A DNA stretch of 64,000 nucleotides from Sulfurimonas marina. GTDB taxonomy: Bacteria > Campylobacterota > Campylobacteria > Campylobacterales > Sulfurimonadaceae. This document shows, in pieces, positions 54,078 through 62,144 of this stretch (positions within the stretch are counted from its first letter, which is position 1; the number at the start of each line of letters is the position of its first letter). The notes beneath the pieces were generated by a model, which ran no database searches, was not told the DNA's origin, and saw only the letters and a list, made by a program, of their open reading frames with translations. Both the position numbers and the translations under genes were made by a program. The stretch spans positions 1,860,001 to 1,924,000 of the forward strand of contig NZ_CP041165.1 in the NCBI RefSeq assembly GCF_014905095.1, in the 5' to 3' direction.

Positions 54078-54998
54078 TTAATCGATATAAGTCAAATAAT
54101 GCTCATATTTTGCATTACGTCCGAAAACAATGTCAAAATATGTACTTTGAAGTTTCTCCGTAATCTCTCCACGAGAACCACAACCTATAATTCTAGCATC
54201 TACTTGTGCAACAGGTGTAATCTCTGCAGCAGTTCCAGTTAAGAATGCTTCATCTGCAATATATACCTCTTCACGAGTGATACGGCGACGACTTACTTTA
54301 TATCCCATATCTTGTGCAACTTCAATTACAGTTTTTTGTGTAATAGATGCTAAAGCATTGTCACTTGGCGGTGTAACAATCTCGCCGTCTTTAATCATAA
54401 AAAATGATGCGCCGCTTGCTTCTGCAACATATCCTTGATCATCTAGTAAAAGTGCTTCATCATATCCACAATCGATAGCTTCATATTTTGCCATTTGTGA
54501 ATTAAGATAGTTTGCAGTAGCTTTTGCTTTACCCATATTTGAAGTGTTTCCAGGTCTTGTCATTGAAGCGATTTTAAGTTTAATACCTTTTCTTAAACCC
54601 TCTTCACCAAGATATGCACCCCATTCCCAAGCTGCCATTACAGTCTCAACAGGAGCATTTTTATGGTACACACCCATTACACCGTAACCTAAGAAAGCAA
54701 ATGGTCTGATGTAAACATTATCGCCTGTAAACTCATTTTTTCTAAGTAGTTCAATCTGCGCTTGATTCATCTCTTCAACAGAATATGGAATATCCATTAA
54801 AGTCATTTTTGCAGATTCTTTTAATCTTTTTGTATGATCATTTAAACGAAAAATAGCATACCCTTTGTCTGTTTTGTATGCCTTAGTCCCCTCAATAACA
54901 CCATTTCCATAGTGAAGTGTGTGTGAAAGTACGTGTGTTTTTGCATTATCCCATGCTACAAATTCGCCATTCATCCAGATATATTTGGCTGCGTCCAT
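54078..54998 (-). CDS. ilvE: Branched-chain amino acid aminotransferase IlvE
   Basis: The protein has 306 residues, a fold-type IV PLP enzyme. WMNGEFVAWDNAKTHVLSH opens the protein, NYLNSQMAKYEAIDCGYDEA contains the PLP lysine region, and EASGASFFMI and FLTGTAAEITPV are signature blocks. It carries out the last step of Leu, Ile and Val synthesis. GGAG precedes the ATG. It is the first gene of the minus-strand run to hisIE, although the 132-bp gap after it may hold a new promoter. Confidence 0.95.
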   Translation of the reverse strand: MDAAKYIWMNGEFVAWDNAKTHVLSHTLHYGNGVIEGTKAYKTDKGYAIFRLNDHTKRLKESAKMTLMDIPYSVEEMNQAQIELLRKNEFTGDNVYIRPFAFLGYGVMGVYHKNAPVETVMAAWEWGAYLGEEGLRKGIKLKIASMTRPGNTSNMGKAKATANYLNSQMAKYEAIDCGYDEALLLDDQGYVAEASGASFFMIKDGEIVTPPSDNALASITQKTVIEVAQDMGYKVSRRRITREEVYIADEAFLTGTAAEITPVAQVDARIIGCGSRGEITEKLQSTYFDIVFGRNAKYEHYLTYID

Positions 54999-55016
54999 TT
55001 AATTATCTCCAAGTAA

Positions 55017-55022
55017 ATTATA
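55017..55022 (-). promoter_or_regulatory. -10 element of ilvE
   Basis: The minus strand reads CAATTATAATTTACTTGGAG, with TATAAT at 55017-55022, 18 nt upstream of the ilvE ATG, so the leader would be very short. Confidence 0.5.
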
Positions 55023-55127
55023 ATTGTTATGATTTTACCGAAAAAGGTGTTTATATTTTATTAATCTGCTTATTTAATTGTTGCCATATTGTAATCGGTG
55101 CGAAACTCTCAGGTAATATTCAAATTT

Positions 55128-55133
55128 TATAAT
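55128..55133 (+). promoter_or_regulatory. -10 element of the beta-helix lipoprotein gene
   Basis: TATAAT in CAAATTTTATAATTATG. The predicted start near 55140 lies downstream of an in-frame ATG at 55135, which supports the next ATG (55165) as the real start. Confidence 0.6.
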
Positions 55134-55164
55134 TATGCAAATTTTTTACTGGAGAAACAAAATT

Positions 55165-58100
55165 ATGAGCCTTATGAAAAAAATCATCCCTAGTGTACTT
55201 ACTGCTACACTACTTGTATCTTTTACAGCTTGTGGTGGTGGAGGAAGTTCTACTACACCTACAACAACACCAACTGTTACAGATCCAATCGTTACAGATC
55301 CTACTCCTACTACTTCTATTAAAGTAGATGTATCAGGAGAAATTTCAGTAGATACACATTGGACTGCTGATAATGTTTATAGACTAAACGGTAGAGTTGT
55401 AGTTAACAATGGTGCTACACTTACAATTGATCCTGGTACTACTATTATCGGTGTAGCTGGAACTGGTGCTGCATCTTCTTGGTTAATAATTGATAAAGGT
55501 TCTAAAATTGAAGCTGCAGGTACAGTTGATAATCACATTGTATTCACTTCTGAGACTGCTTATGATGGTGGTGCTGATGCTGTTGGTCAATGGGGTTCTT
55601 TAGTGATCATCGGTAATGCTGCTATGGATGCTCAAGTACAACCTTACGAAGTTGATACATCTTTCGTGCCTGGTACTGGTGTAGCTGACGATAACTCTGG
55701 TACTTTAACTTATGTTGATATCTTAAACTCTGGTATCACTATTGAAGAAAACAAAGAACTTAACGGTCTCTCTTTAGTTGGTGTTGGTTCTGGTACTACA
55801 ATTGACCATATCAATGTTAACAAATCAGATGATGACTGTATCGAAATCTGGGGTGGTACTGTTAATGTTTCAAATGCAACTGTTTCTGAATGTACAGATG
55901 ATCAATTCGATATCGATGACGGTTATAGCGGTACAGTTACTAACTTAACGATCAACCAATCTACTGGTAATGCAGGTATTGAAATGTCTGGTAACACTGC
56001 TGCTACTTTCGATGGTCTTAACATCAATGTAACTAACTCTGCTAAAGAGGGTGCTATCTACTTTAAAAATGACGGTATCGGTGGTCACTTTAACAACACT
56101 ACTATCAGATACGATGTAGATAACGGTTACGGTGTTATCCACTCTGCTGGTGCATTTGATGCTGCAAATACTTCAGTTGACAACACAACTATCTATACTT
56201 CATTAGCTACTGTAGTTACAGGTGATAACAATACTACTATCACTGGTCTTGAAGATGCATTCGCTAACGGTACAAATAATACAATTACGGCAATAACAAA
56301 CACAATCGCTGTAAAACCGAAAATTGCAGTATCTGGAGAGATTACAACTGATACAACTTGGACAGCTAATAATGTTTACAAACTAGCTGGTAAAGTTGTA
56401 GTTAACAACGGTGCTACACTTACAATCGAGCCAGGCACTACTGTAATCGGTCAAGCTGGAACTGGTGCTGCATCTTCTTGGTTAGTAATTGATAAAGGTT
56501 CTAAAATTGAAGCCGCAGGTACTGCAGACAAGCACATTGTATTCACTTCTGAGACTGCTTATGACGGAGCACCTGCTGCTGTTGGTCAATGGGGTTCTTT
56601 AGTGATCATCGGTAATGCTGCTATGGATGCTCAAGTACAACCTTACGAAGTTGATCCTACATTTGTACCTGGTACTGGTATAGCTGCTGATAACTCTGGT
56701 ACTTTAACTTATGTTGATATCTTAAACTCTGGTATCACTATTGAAGAAAACAAAGAACTTAACGGTCTCTCTTTAGTTGGTGTTGGTTCTGGTACTACAA
56801 TTGACCATATCAATGTTAACAAATCAGATGATGACTGTATCGAAATCTGGGGTGGTACTGTTAATGTTTCTAACTCAACTGTTTCTGAATGTACAGATGA
56901 TCAATTCGATATCGATGACGGTTATAGCGGTACAGTTACTAACTTAACTATTAACCAATCTACTGGTAATGCAGGTATTGAAATGTCTGGTAACACTGCT
57001 GCTACTTTCGATGGTCTTAACATCAATGTAACTAACTCTGCTAAAGAGGGTGCTATCTACTTTAAAAATGACGGTATCGGTGGTCACTTTAACAACACTA
57101 CTATCAGATACGATGTAGATAACGGTTACGGTGTTATCCACTCTGCTGGTGCATTTGATGCTGCAAATACTTCAGTTGACAACACAACTATCTATACTTC
57201 ATTAGCTACTGTAGTTACAGGTGATAACAATACTACTATCACTGGTCTTGAAGATGCATTCGCTAACGGTACAAACAACAGTACTGCTGTAAAACCGAAA
57301 ATTGCAGTATCTGGAGAGATTACAACTGATACAACTTGGACAGCTAATAATGTTTACAAACTAGCTGGTAAAGTTGTAGTTAACAACGGTGCTACACTTA
57401 CAATCGAGCCAGGCACTACTGTAATCGGTCAAGCTGGAACTGGTGCTGCATCTTCTTGGTTAGTAATTGATAAAGGTTCTAAAATTGAAGCCGCAGGTAC
57501 TGCAGACAAGCACATTGTATTCACTTCTGAGACTGCTTATGATGGAGCACCTGCTGCTGTTGGTCAATGGGGTTCTTTAGTAATTATCGGTAATGCTGCT
57601 ATGGATGCTCAAGTACAACCTTACGAAGTTGATCCTACATTTGTACCTGGTACTGGTATAGCTGCTGATAACTCTGGTACTTTAACTTATGTTGATATCT
57701 TAAACTCTGGTATCACTATTGAAGAAAACAAAGAACTTAACGGTCTCTCTTTAGTTGGTGTTGGTTCTGGTACTACAATTGACCATATCAATGTTAACAA
57801 ATCAGATGATGACTGTATCGAAATCTGGGGTGGTACTGTTAATGTTTCTAACTCAACTGTTTCTGAATGTACAGATGATCAATTCGATATCGATGACGGT
57901 TATAGCGGTACAGTTACTAACTTAACTATTAACCAATCTACTGGTAATGCAGGTATTGAAATGTCTGGTAACACTGCTGCTACTTTCGATGGTCTTAACA
58001 TCAATGTAACTAACTCTGCTAAAGAGGGTGCTATCTACTTTAAAAATGACGGTATCGGTGGTCACTTCAATAATGTTACTATCACTACTGACGTAGCTAA

Positions 58101-58242
58101 TGGTTACGGAGTTATCTACTCTGCAGGTGTATTTGATGCAAACAACACATCATTCCAAAACACTACAATCTATACAACACTTGACCCAGTGTTTGTTGGA
58201 GATTCTGCTGCTGAGATTAAAACTAAGTTTGAATCTCAATAA
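55165..58242 (+). CDS. Lipoprotein of three near-identical right-handed beta-helix units
   Basis: The protein has 1025 residues from the ATG at 55165, which follows GGAG and the predicted transcript start. A signal peptide with lipobox FTAC and a glycine/serine/threonine linker precede three tandem units of 333, 326 and 313 residues. Each unit has the pattern VVVNNGATLTIEPGTTVIG, GQWGSLVIIGNA, LNGLSLVGVGSGTTID and DDDCIEIWGG, known from parallel beta-helix surface proteins, including many Bacteroidetes ones. The Asp-rich stretches could bind calcium. No catalytic site is apparent. It is probably a surface binding or adhesion protein, and the TonB operon starts 140 bp downstream. Confidence 0.8.
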   Translation: MSLMKKIIPSVLTATLLVSFTACGGGGSSTTPTTTPTVTDPIVTDPTPTTSIKVDVSGEISVDTHWTADNVYRLNGRVVVNNGATLTIDPGTTIIGVAGTGAASSWLIIDKGSKIEAAGTVDNHIVFTSETAYDGGADAVGQWGSLVIIGNAAMDAQVQPYEVDTSFVPGTGVADDNSGTLTYVDILNSGITIEENKELNGLSLVGVGSGTTIDHINVNKSDDDCIEIWGGTVNVSNATVSECTDDQFDIDDGYSGTVTNLTINQSTGNAGIEMSGNTAATFDGLNINVTNSAKEGAIYFKNDGIGGHFNNTTIRYDVDNGYGVIHSAGAFDAANTSVDNTTIYTSLATVVTGDNNTTITGLEDAFANGTNNTITAITNTIAVKPKIAVSGEITTDTTWTANNVYKLAGKVVVNNGATLTIEPGTTVIGQAGTGAASSWLVIDKGSKIEAAGTADKHIVFTSETAYDGAPAAVGQWGSLVIIGNAAMDAQVQPYEVDPTFVPGTGIAADNSGTLTYVDILNSGITIEENKELNGLSLVGVGSGTTIDHINVNKSDDDCIEIWGGTVNVSNSTVSECTDDQFDIDDGYSGTVTNLTINQSTGNAGIEMSGNTAATFDGLNINVTNSAKEGAIYFKNDGIGGHFNNTTIRYDVDNGYGVIHSAGAFDAANTSVDNTTIYTSLATVVTGDNNTTITGLEDAFANGTNNSTAVKPKIAVSGEITTDTTWTANNVYKLAGKVVVNNGATLTIEPGTTVIGQAGTGAASSWLVIDKGSKIEAAGTADKHIVFTSETAYDGAPAAVGQWGSLVIIGNAAMDAQVQPYEVDPTFVPGTGIAADNSGTLTYVDILNSGITIEENKELNGLSLVGVGSGTTIDHINVNKSDDDCIEIWGGTVNVSNSTVSECTDDQFDIDDGYSGTVTNLTINQSTGNAGIEMSGNTAATFDGLNINVTNSAKEGAIYFKNDGIGGHFNNVTITTDVANGYGVIYSAGVFDANNTSFQNTTIYTTLDPVFVGDSAAEIKTKFESQ
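55324..56322 (+). repeat. Beta-helix unit A (999 bp)
   Basis: First tandem unit. Its first third differs from B and C (for example VDVSGEISVDTHW versus IAVSGEITTDTTW). Its last third is shared almost exactly with B. The offset from A to B is 999 bp. Confidence 0.85.
56323..57300 (+). repeat. Beta-helix unit B (978 bp)
   Basis: Middle unit: its 5' part is essentially identical to C and its 3' part (RYDVDNGYGVIHSAG region) to A. The B to C offset is 978 bp. The 21-bp difference from A comes from seven fewer codons in the linker before VKPK. Confidence 0.85.
57301..58239 (+). repeat. Beta-helix unit C (last unit)
   Basis: Third unit: it equals B through GIGGHF and then has a unique end (NNVTITTDVANGYGVIYSAG) and a terminal segment that closes the protein. 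Confidence 0.85.
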
Positions 58243-58248
58243 TTTAAA

Positions 58249-58276
58249 TTAGGTGAGATATCTTTATCTCCCCTAA
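58249..58276 (+). terminator. Terminator of the beta-helix lipoprotein gene
   Basis: TTAGGTGAGATA (58249-58260) pairs with TATCTCCCCTAA (58265-58276) over 12 bp with one mismatch and a TCTT loop, followed by a T-rich tract. Confidence 0.75.
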
Positions 58277-58294
58277 TATCTTTCTTTCTTTTTT

Positions 58295-58351
58295 CTTGTA
58301 ACCAAACTGTCACCAAACTGTATCCAAATTAAAATCTTCTACTGTTACACT
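58295..58351 (+). promoter_or_regulatory. Three 11-bp direct repeats and -10 before the TonB operon
   Basis: CTTGTAACCAA, ACTGTCACCAA and ACTGTATCCAA follow each other without gaps at 58295-58327. CTGTCAC-N4-CTGTATC resembles the E. coli Pho box (CTGTCAT repeats with 11-bp period). TACACT at 58346-58351, with an upstream TG, is a possible -10, giving a start near 58358. Confidence 0.5.
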
Positions 58352-58382
58352 TTCGCAAAATTACATAACATATGGAGAAGAA

Positions 58383-59159
58383 ATGTTCCTAAATCAAACA
58401 AAGGTTTTGCCTTCATTGCTACTATCGCTAAGTATAGTTTCATCTTCACTCTCTGCGGCATCCGATCATGATGAGTTAGTAAACTCGATCGTAAAACTAA
58501 GAGGTGATGTTGAAGGTTTATACACTCAAATCAAAGAGAATAAACAAAGATATAGTGATGAGATGAAATCTCTATCGATGCAAATCACAGATACAGAAGC
58601 ACAAATCAATAGAAAAGAAACATCTATTAAACTGGCTAAAGGAAAGTTACAAGAGATCAGAACTAAGATCAAAGAAACTTCATCTACAAATACTGAGATT
58701 AAGCCTTTAATTACAGAAGCTATAACATTGTTAGAAGGTTCTATTAAAGAGGGTATCCCTTTTATGGTTGACCACAGAATAGCGGAACTCCATAAAATCA
58801 AATCTGATTTAGATGAAAATCTAATCACTGCTGAAAAAGCATTAGCTCTTGTTTGGGCAAGTTACGATGATGCTATCAGAGTTACAAAAGAGATAGGGTT
58901 ATTCAAACAAGAGATTACTCTTAAAGGAAAAAATACTCTAGCAAAAATTGCAAAAATCGGTTCTGTAGCACTCTTTTTCTCAACACCTACAGATGAACTT
59001 GGATATGCGATCAAAACAGATAACGGATATGAATACAAGCTTGTTACAGATCCAAAAGATAAAGAAAAAATTGTTGCACTATTTGATGCTCTACAAAAAC
59101 AGATAAGAACTGGGTTCTTTGAATTACCAAACGCTTTTATTTTACAAGGGAGTAACTAA
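58383..59159 (+). CDS. DUF3450 periplasmic protein of the TonB2-type system
   Basis: The protein has 258 residues. A signal peptide (cleaved near SLSAA) precedes a long coiled coil (about 30-105) and a mixed C-terminal domain with WASYDDAIRVTKEIG. The DUF3450 family is found as the first gene of Vibrio-type TonB2 clusters, and that is the position here. Its C-terminal half has the periplasmic features found in the N-terminal part of the next protein, so the two may interact. GGAG precedes the ATG. It shares one base with the next gene's start. Confidence 0.82.
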   Translation: MFLNQTKVLPSLLLSLSIVSSSLSAASDHDELVNSIVKLRGDVEGLYTQIKENKQRYSDEMKSLSMQITDTEAQINRKETSIKLAKGKLQEIRTKIKETSSTNTEIKPLITEAITLLEGSIKEGIPFMVDHRIAELHKIKSDLDENLITAEKALALVWASYDDAIRVTKEIGLFKQEITLKGKNTLAKIAKIGSVALFFSTPTDELGYAIKTDNGYEYKLVTDPKDKEKIVALFDALQKQIRTGFFELPNAFILQGSN

Positions 59160-60472
59160 TGAAATTTTTACCGTTACTATTTTTACTATTATTAAACACG
59201 CTACATGCTGATGAGTTACTTGATGCTTACAAAAAAGAGTATGCATTCTTAAAAGCAGAAAAAAATGAGTTACAAAAAAGACTTAAGAGTGAACAAACAT
59301 CTCAGCAAAAAGAGCTTTCAAAGACAAAAGCAAAAGTGAATCAACTTCAAAACTCTCTTGTATCACTTTCAAACAATTCTGATGAGCTTAATAAACAGAT
59401 AGAAAAATCTTCTCAAATGCTTGAAGATAAAAAATCAAACAAAGAGATCTCTTCAAGTGTAGTTTTACAAGCGAAATCTTTACTGAACGAATACAACATA
59501 GCTGTTGATGATTCTAAAGATGCAAATGTATTAGCTGTTATGACAAAAGCATTTAACGATACTGCTAAACTTTATAACAAACTCTCTTCTGTAGAAAAAA
59601 CAGAGGGAAAATTTTACCTGACTGACGGGACAACTACACAAGGAACAATTATTAAAGTTGGTAATGTTGCAGCTTACGGTATTACAAACAGTGTAGCTGG
59701 TGCATTAGCTCCGGCAGGAAACGGTGAATACAAAATCTGGAATGAAAATGCAAGTGAAGATGCTGCAGCTTTCAACAACAACAACAAAATCAGAAAAAAT
59801 ACAAAAGTTTTTATCTATGAAAACCTTGACAAAGATGTAGAGTATAAAAAAGAGAAAACTTTAGAAGAGACTATCGAAGGTGGTGGAACAATCGGATACA
59901 TCATTTTAGCTCTTGGTGTTTTAGGTCTATTACTTATCGTTGTAAGAGTTATCCTTCTTTTCAATGCAGGTTCAAACGTGAAAAAAATCACATCAATTGT
60001 AGTGGAAAAAGTTGAAACATCTGATGCTCAAAGTGCTTTAGAAGCTATTAAGAGCTTTAAAGGTGCAACTGCTCGTGTTATTAAAGCGACACTTAGAAAC
60101 ATCAATAAAGAGAGAGACCATATTGAAGATATCGTTACAGAGAATATTCTAAACGAAAGCAGCAATATAGACAAATTTGGTAGTTTTGTTTTAGTTCTTG
60201 CAGCTGTAGCTCCGTTACTTGGTTTACTTGGAACTGTTACAGGTATGATTGCGACTTTCGACATCATTACTGAACACGGTACTGGTGATCCTAAACTACT
60301 TTCAGGCGGTATCTCAGAAGCACTTGTTACAACAATGCTTGGTCTAGTAGTAGCAATCCCTTTACTTCTACTTGGAAACTTAGTAAGCGGTTGGGCACAA
60401 AGTATCAAAGATTCTATGGAACACAGTGCACTTCATATCGTAAACATTTTTGAGAATAAAAAAGCAAGATAA
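59159..60472 (+). CDS. TtpC-like long MotA/TolQ/ExbB-family protein
   Basis: The protein has 437 residues. A signal peptide (to about LHADE), a periplasmic coiled coil (about 20-95) and a beta domain to 235 precede three membrane helices and a MotA/TolQ/ExbB core with LAAVAPLLGLLGTVTGMIATF and SEALVTTMLGLVVAIPLLLL. Vibrio TtpC, an extra subunit of TonB2 systems, has the same build. It probably links the ExbB/ExbD motor to periplasmic partners. It is coupled to the flanking genes by one-base overlaps. Confidence 0.85.
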   Translation: MKFLPLLFLLLLNTLHADELLDAYKKEYAFLKAEKNELQKRLKSEQTSQQKELSKTKAKVNQLQNSLVSLSNNSDELNKQIEKSSQMLEDKKSNKEISSSVVLQAKSLLNEYNIAVDDSKDANVLAVMTKAFNDTAKLYNKLSSVEKTEGKFYLTDGTTTQGTIIKVGNVAAYGITNSVAGALAPAGNGEYKIWNENASEDAAAFNNNNKIRKNTKVFIYENLDKDVEYKKEKTLEETIEGGGTIGYIILALGVLGLLLIVVRVILLFNAGSNVKKITSIVVEKVETSDAQSALEAIKSFKGATARVIKATLRNINKERDHIEDIVTENILNESSNIDKFGSFVLVLAAVAPLLGLLGTVTGMIATFDIITEHGTGDPKLLSGGISEALVTTMLGLVVAIPLLLLGNLVSGWAQSIKDSMEHSALHIVNIFENKKAR

Positions 60473-61092
60473 TGTTACAGGAACTTATACTCTATTGGAA
60501 TCAGTTTATCCACTTTATGAATGCCGGTGGAGTGATCATGTGGGTTTTGTTTTTTCTAAACTTAGCCCTATGGTATGGATTAGGATTTAGATATTTAACA
60601 CTTAAACGTGGTACTAAAGGGAATATCAGAAGACTTATCCAAAAACACCTTGATAGAGGTGATAAAAAAGTATATGTCGGTATCTTGGACTATGCCGTTG
60701 CAGATGCATTAAACGCTGCAGAACAAGCAAAACAAATAGGAACAACAAAGCCAAGAGAATTCATATACGATGCACTTTTTCCATATAGTGTAATGATATC
60801 ACAGTACTCAACTTTAGTGAAAACTATCGTTGTTTTAGCACCGCTTGTCGGACTGCTTGGAACTGTTGTAGGGATGATAGAGACTTTTGATGCCCTACAA
60901 TCAAGTTCAATGTTTTCTCAAGGGGACAGTATCGCTGGCGGTATTTCAAAAGCTCTTTTTACAACTGAGCTTGGACTTGTTGTCGCTGTACCTGGATTAT
61001 TACTAGGGAAAGTTCTTGATAAAAAAGAGGAAAAATATATCTTGGAGTTTGAACAAATAGCAGACATTATAAGTACAAAGGATAAAGAATGA
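60472..61092 (+). CDS. exbB: ExbB-like proton-channel subunit
   Basis: The protein has 206 residues with three helices. The MotA/TolQ/ExbB core has VVLAPLVGLLGTVVGMIETFD and SKALFTTELGLVVAVPGLLL. With ExbD it forms the proton-driven motor that energises TonB. This is the short form that pairs with the long TtpC-like protein. It overlaps exbD by 4 nt. Confidence 0.92.
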   Translation: MLQELILYWNQFIHFMNAGGVIMWVLFFLNLALWYGLGFRYLTLKRGTKGNIRRLIQKHLDRGDKKVYVGILDYAVADALNAAEQAKQIGTTKPREFIYDALFPYSVMISQYSTLVKTIVVLAPLVGLLGTVVGMIETFDALQSSSMFSQGDSIAGGISKALFTTELGLVVAVPGLLLGKVLDKKEEKYILEFEQIADIISTKDKE

Positions 61093-61496
61093 GATTTAGA
61101 CAAAAACAACAAAATGTAGATACTGTTGACGTTTCTCCATTGATCGATATGGTTTTTATATTGTTAATATTTTTTATGGTTACAACAACATTCGTAAAAG
61201 ATATGAAACTTGATTTAAACCGTCCTTCAGCGGCTTCTGCAAGTTTAGCTTCAACAAAAGTTATTCGTGTATATATCGATAACTCAGGAGAAGTATTTAT
61301 TGACAATCAGCCAATCAAAGTATGGGCTATCCAAAGCAAACTAAGAGATCTTCTGAGAACTTCAACAGAAAAATCTGTACTTGTAATTACTGATTCAGAT
61401 ATCCCTGTAAAAAGCTTAATAGATGTGGTTGATGAGTGTCGTATGAGTGGCGCTAAAGATGTAGCTGTATCTACGACTAAAGAGATGGGACAATAA
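61089..61496 (+). CDS. exbD: ExbD-like subunit
   Basis: The protein has 135 residues. A basic N-terminus, then VDVSPLIDMVFILLIFFMV with the proton-carrying Asp in the single helix, then a periplasmic domain with VLVITDSDIPVKSLIDVVDE. It is the motor subunit between ExbB and TonB. It lies in ATGA overlap with exbB and 5 nt from tonB. Confidence 0.94.
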   Translation: MRFRQKQQNVDTVDVSPLIDMVFILLIFFMVTTTFVKDMKLDLNRPSAASASLASTKVIRVYIDNSGEVFIDNQPIKVWAIQSKLRDLLRTSTEKSVLVITDSDIPVKSLIDVVDECRMSGAKDVAVSTTKEMGQ

Positions 61497-61501
61497 AGAT
61501 T

Positions 61502-62137
61502 ATGTCAAAAAAGTTCTATTCAACGAAAGGTAACTCTGCATCTGCATTCTTTTTTATGCTCCTTGGGGGAGCACTAATGATCGTATTAGTTGTTTCATTC
61601 AACAAGAGTGTAAAAGAGAAAGAACCGGTAGTAAAAAAAGAGTTTAGACAGATCCATGCTGCAAAAACACAAAAGCAGGTGACAAAACCTAAGCCAAAAC
61701 CGAAACCGAAACCGAAAAAGGCTCAGCCTAAAGCTCCACTACCAAATATGAACTCGCTGCTTGGCGGAGTTTCTATGGATATACCGGAGTTCGTAAACCA
61801 AGAGAGTTTTGCAGATGCAACAGAGTTACTCAAAGATATCAATGATGATGCAATCATGAATGAAAACACTGTTGATGTAAAACCGAAAGTTGTTTCACGT
61901 CCGCCGCTGGAGTATCCTCGTGAGGCTTTACAAAACGGTATCAAAGGGTATGTTATTGTCAATATCCTTGTAGGAAAAGACGGTTCTGTAGAGATTGCCA
62001 AGATTCTTGATTCTAAACCTTCAGGTGTCTTTGATTCTGCTGCTTTAAATGCGGTAAACGGATGGCGCTTTAGTCCGGCAAAATACAAACTCAAACCTGT
62101 AAAAATATGGGTTAAACAAAAAATTAGTTTTAAATAG
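61502..62137 (+). CDS. tonB: TonB energy transducer
   Basis: The protein has 211 residues. One N-terminal helix (about 13-33) is followed by a Lys-Pro repeat (KPKPKPKPKPKK, about 62-75) that spans the periplasm, and a C-terminal TonB domain (about 125-211) with PLEYPREALQNGIKGYV and VNGWRFSPAKY. It carries motor energy to outer-membrane receptors. The proline region is short, as in TonB2 proteins, so other partners may help it to reach the outer membrane. Confidence 0.94.
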   Translation: MSKKFYSTKGNSASAFFFMLLGGALMIVLVVSFNKSVKEKEPVVKKEFRQIHAAKTQKQVTKPKPKPKPKPKKAQPKAPLPNMNSLLGGVSMDIPEFVNQESFADATELLKDINDDAIMNENTVDVKPKVVSRPPLEYPREALQNGIKGYVIVNILVGKDGSVEIAKILDSKPSGVFDSAALNAVNGWRFSPAKYKLKPVKIWVKQKISFK

Positions 62138-62144
62138 GATCTTT

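Noticed and set aside
55945-57141. Two identical small antisense frames 999 bp apart in the beta-helix gene
   Set aside because: They are mirror shadows of the repeated units, not independent genes.
55324-58239. The triplicated region as an assembly artefact
   Set aside because: Unit A has a unique beginning, unit C a unique end, and linker lengths differ (999 versus 978 bp), so the units are distinguishable. Long reads would still be a good check.
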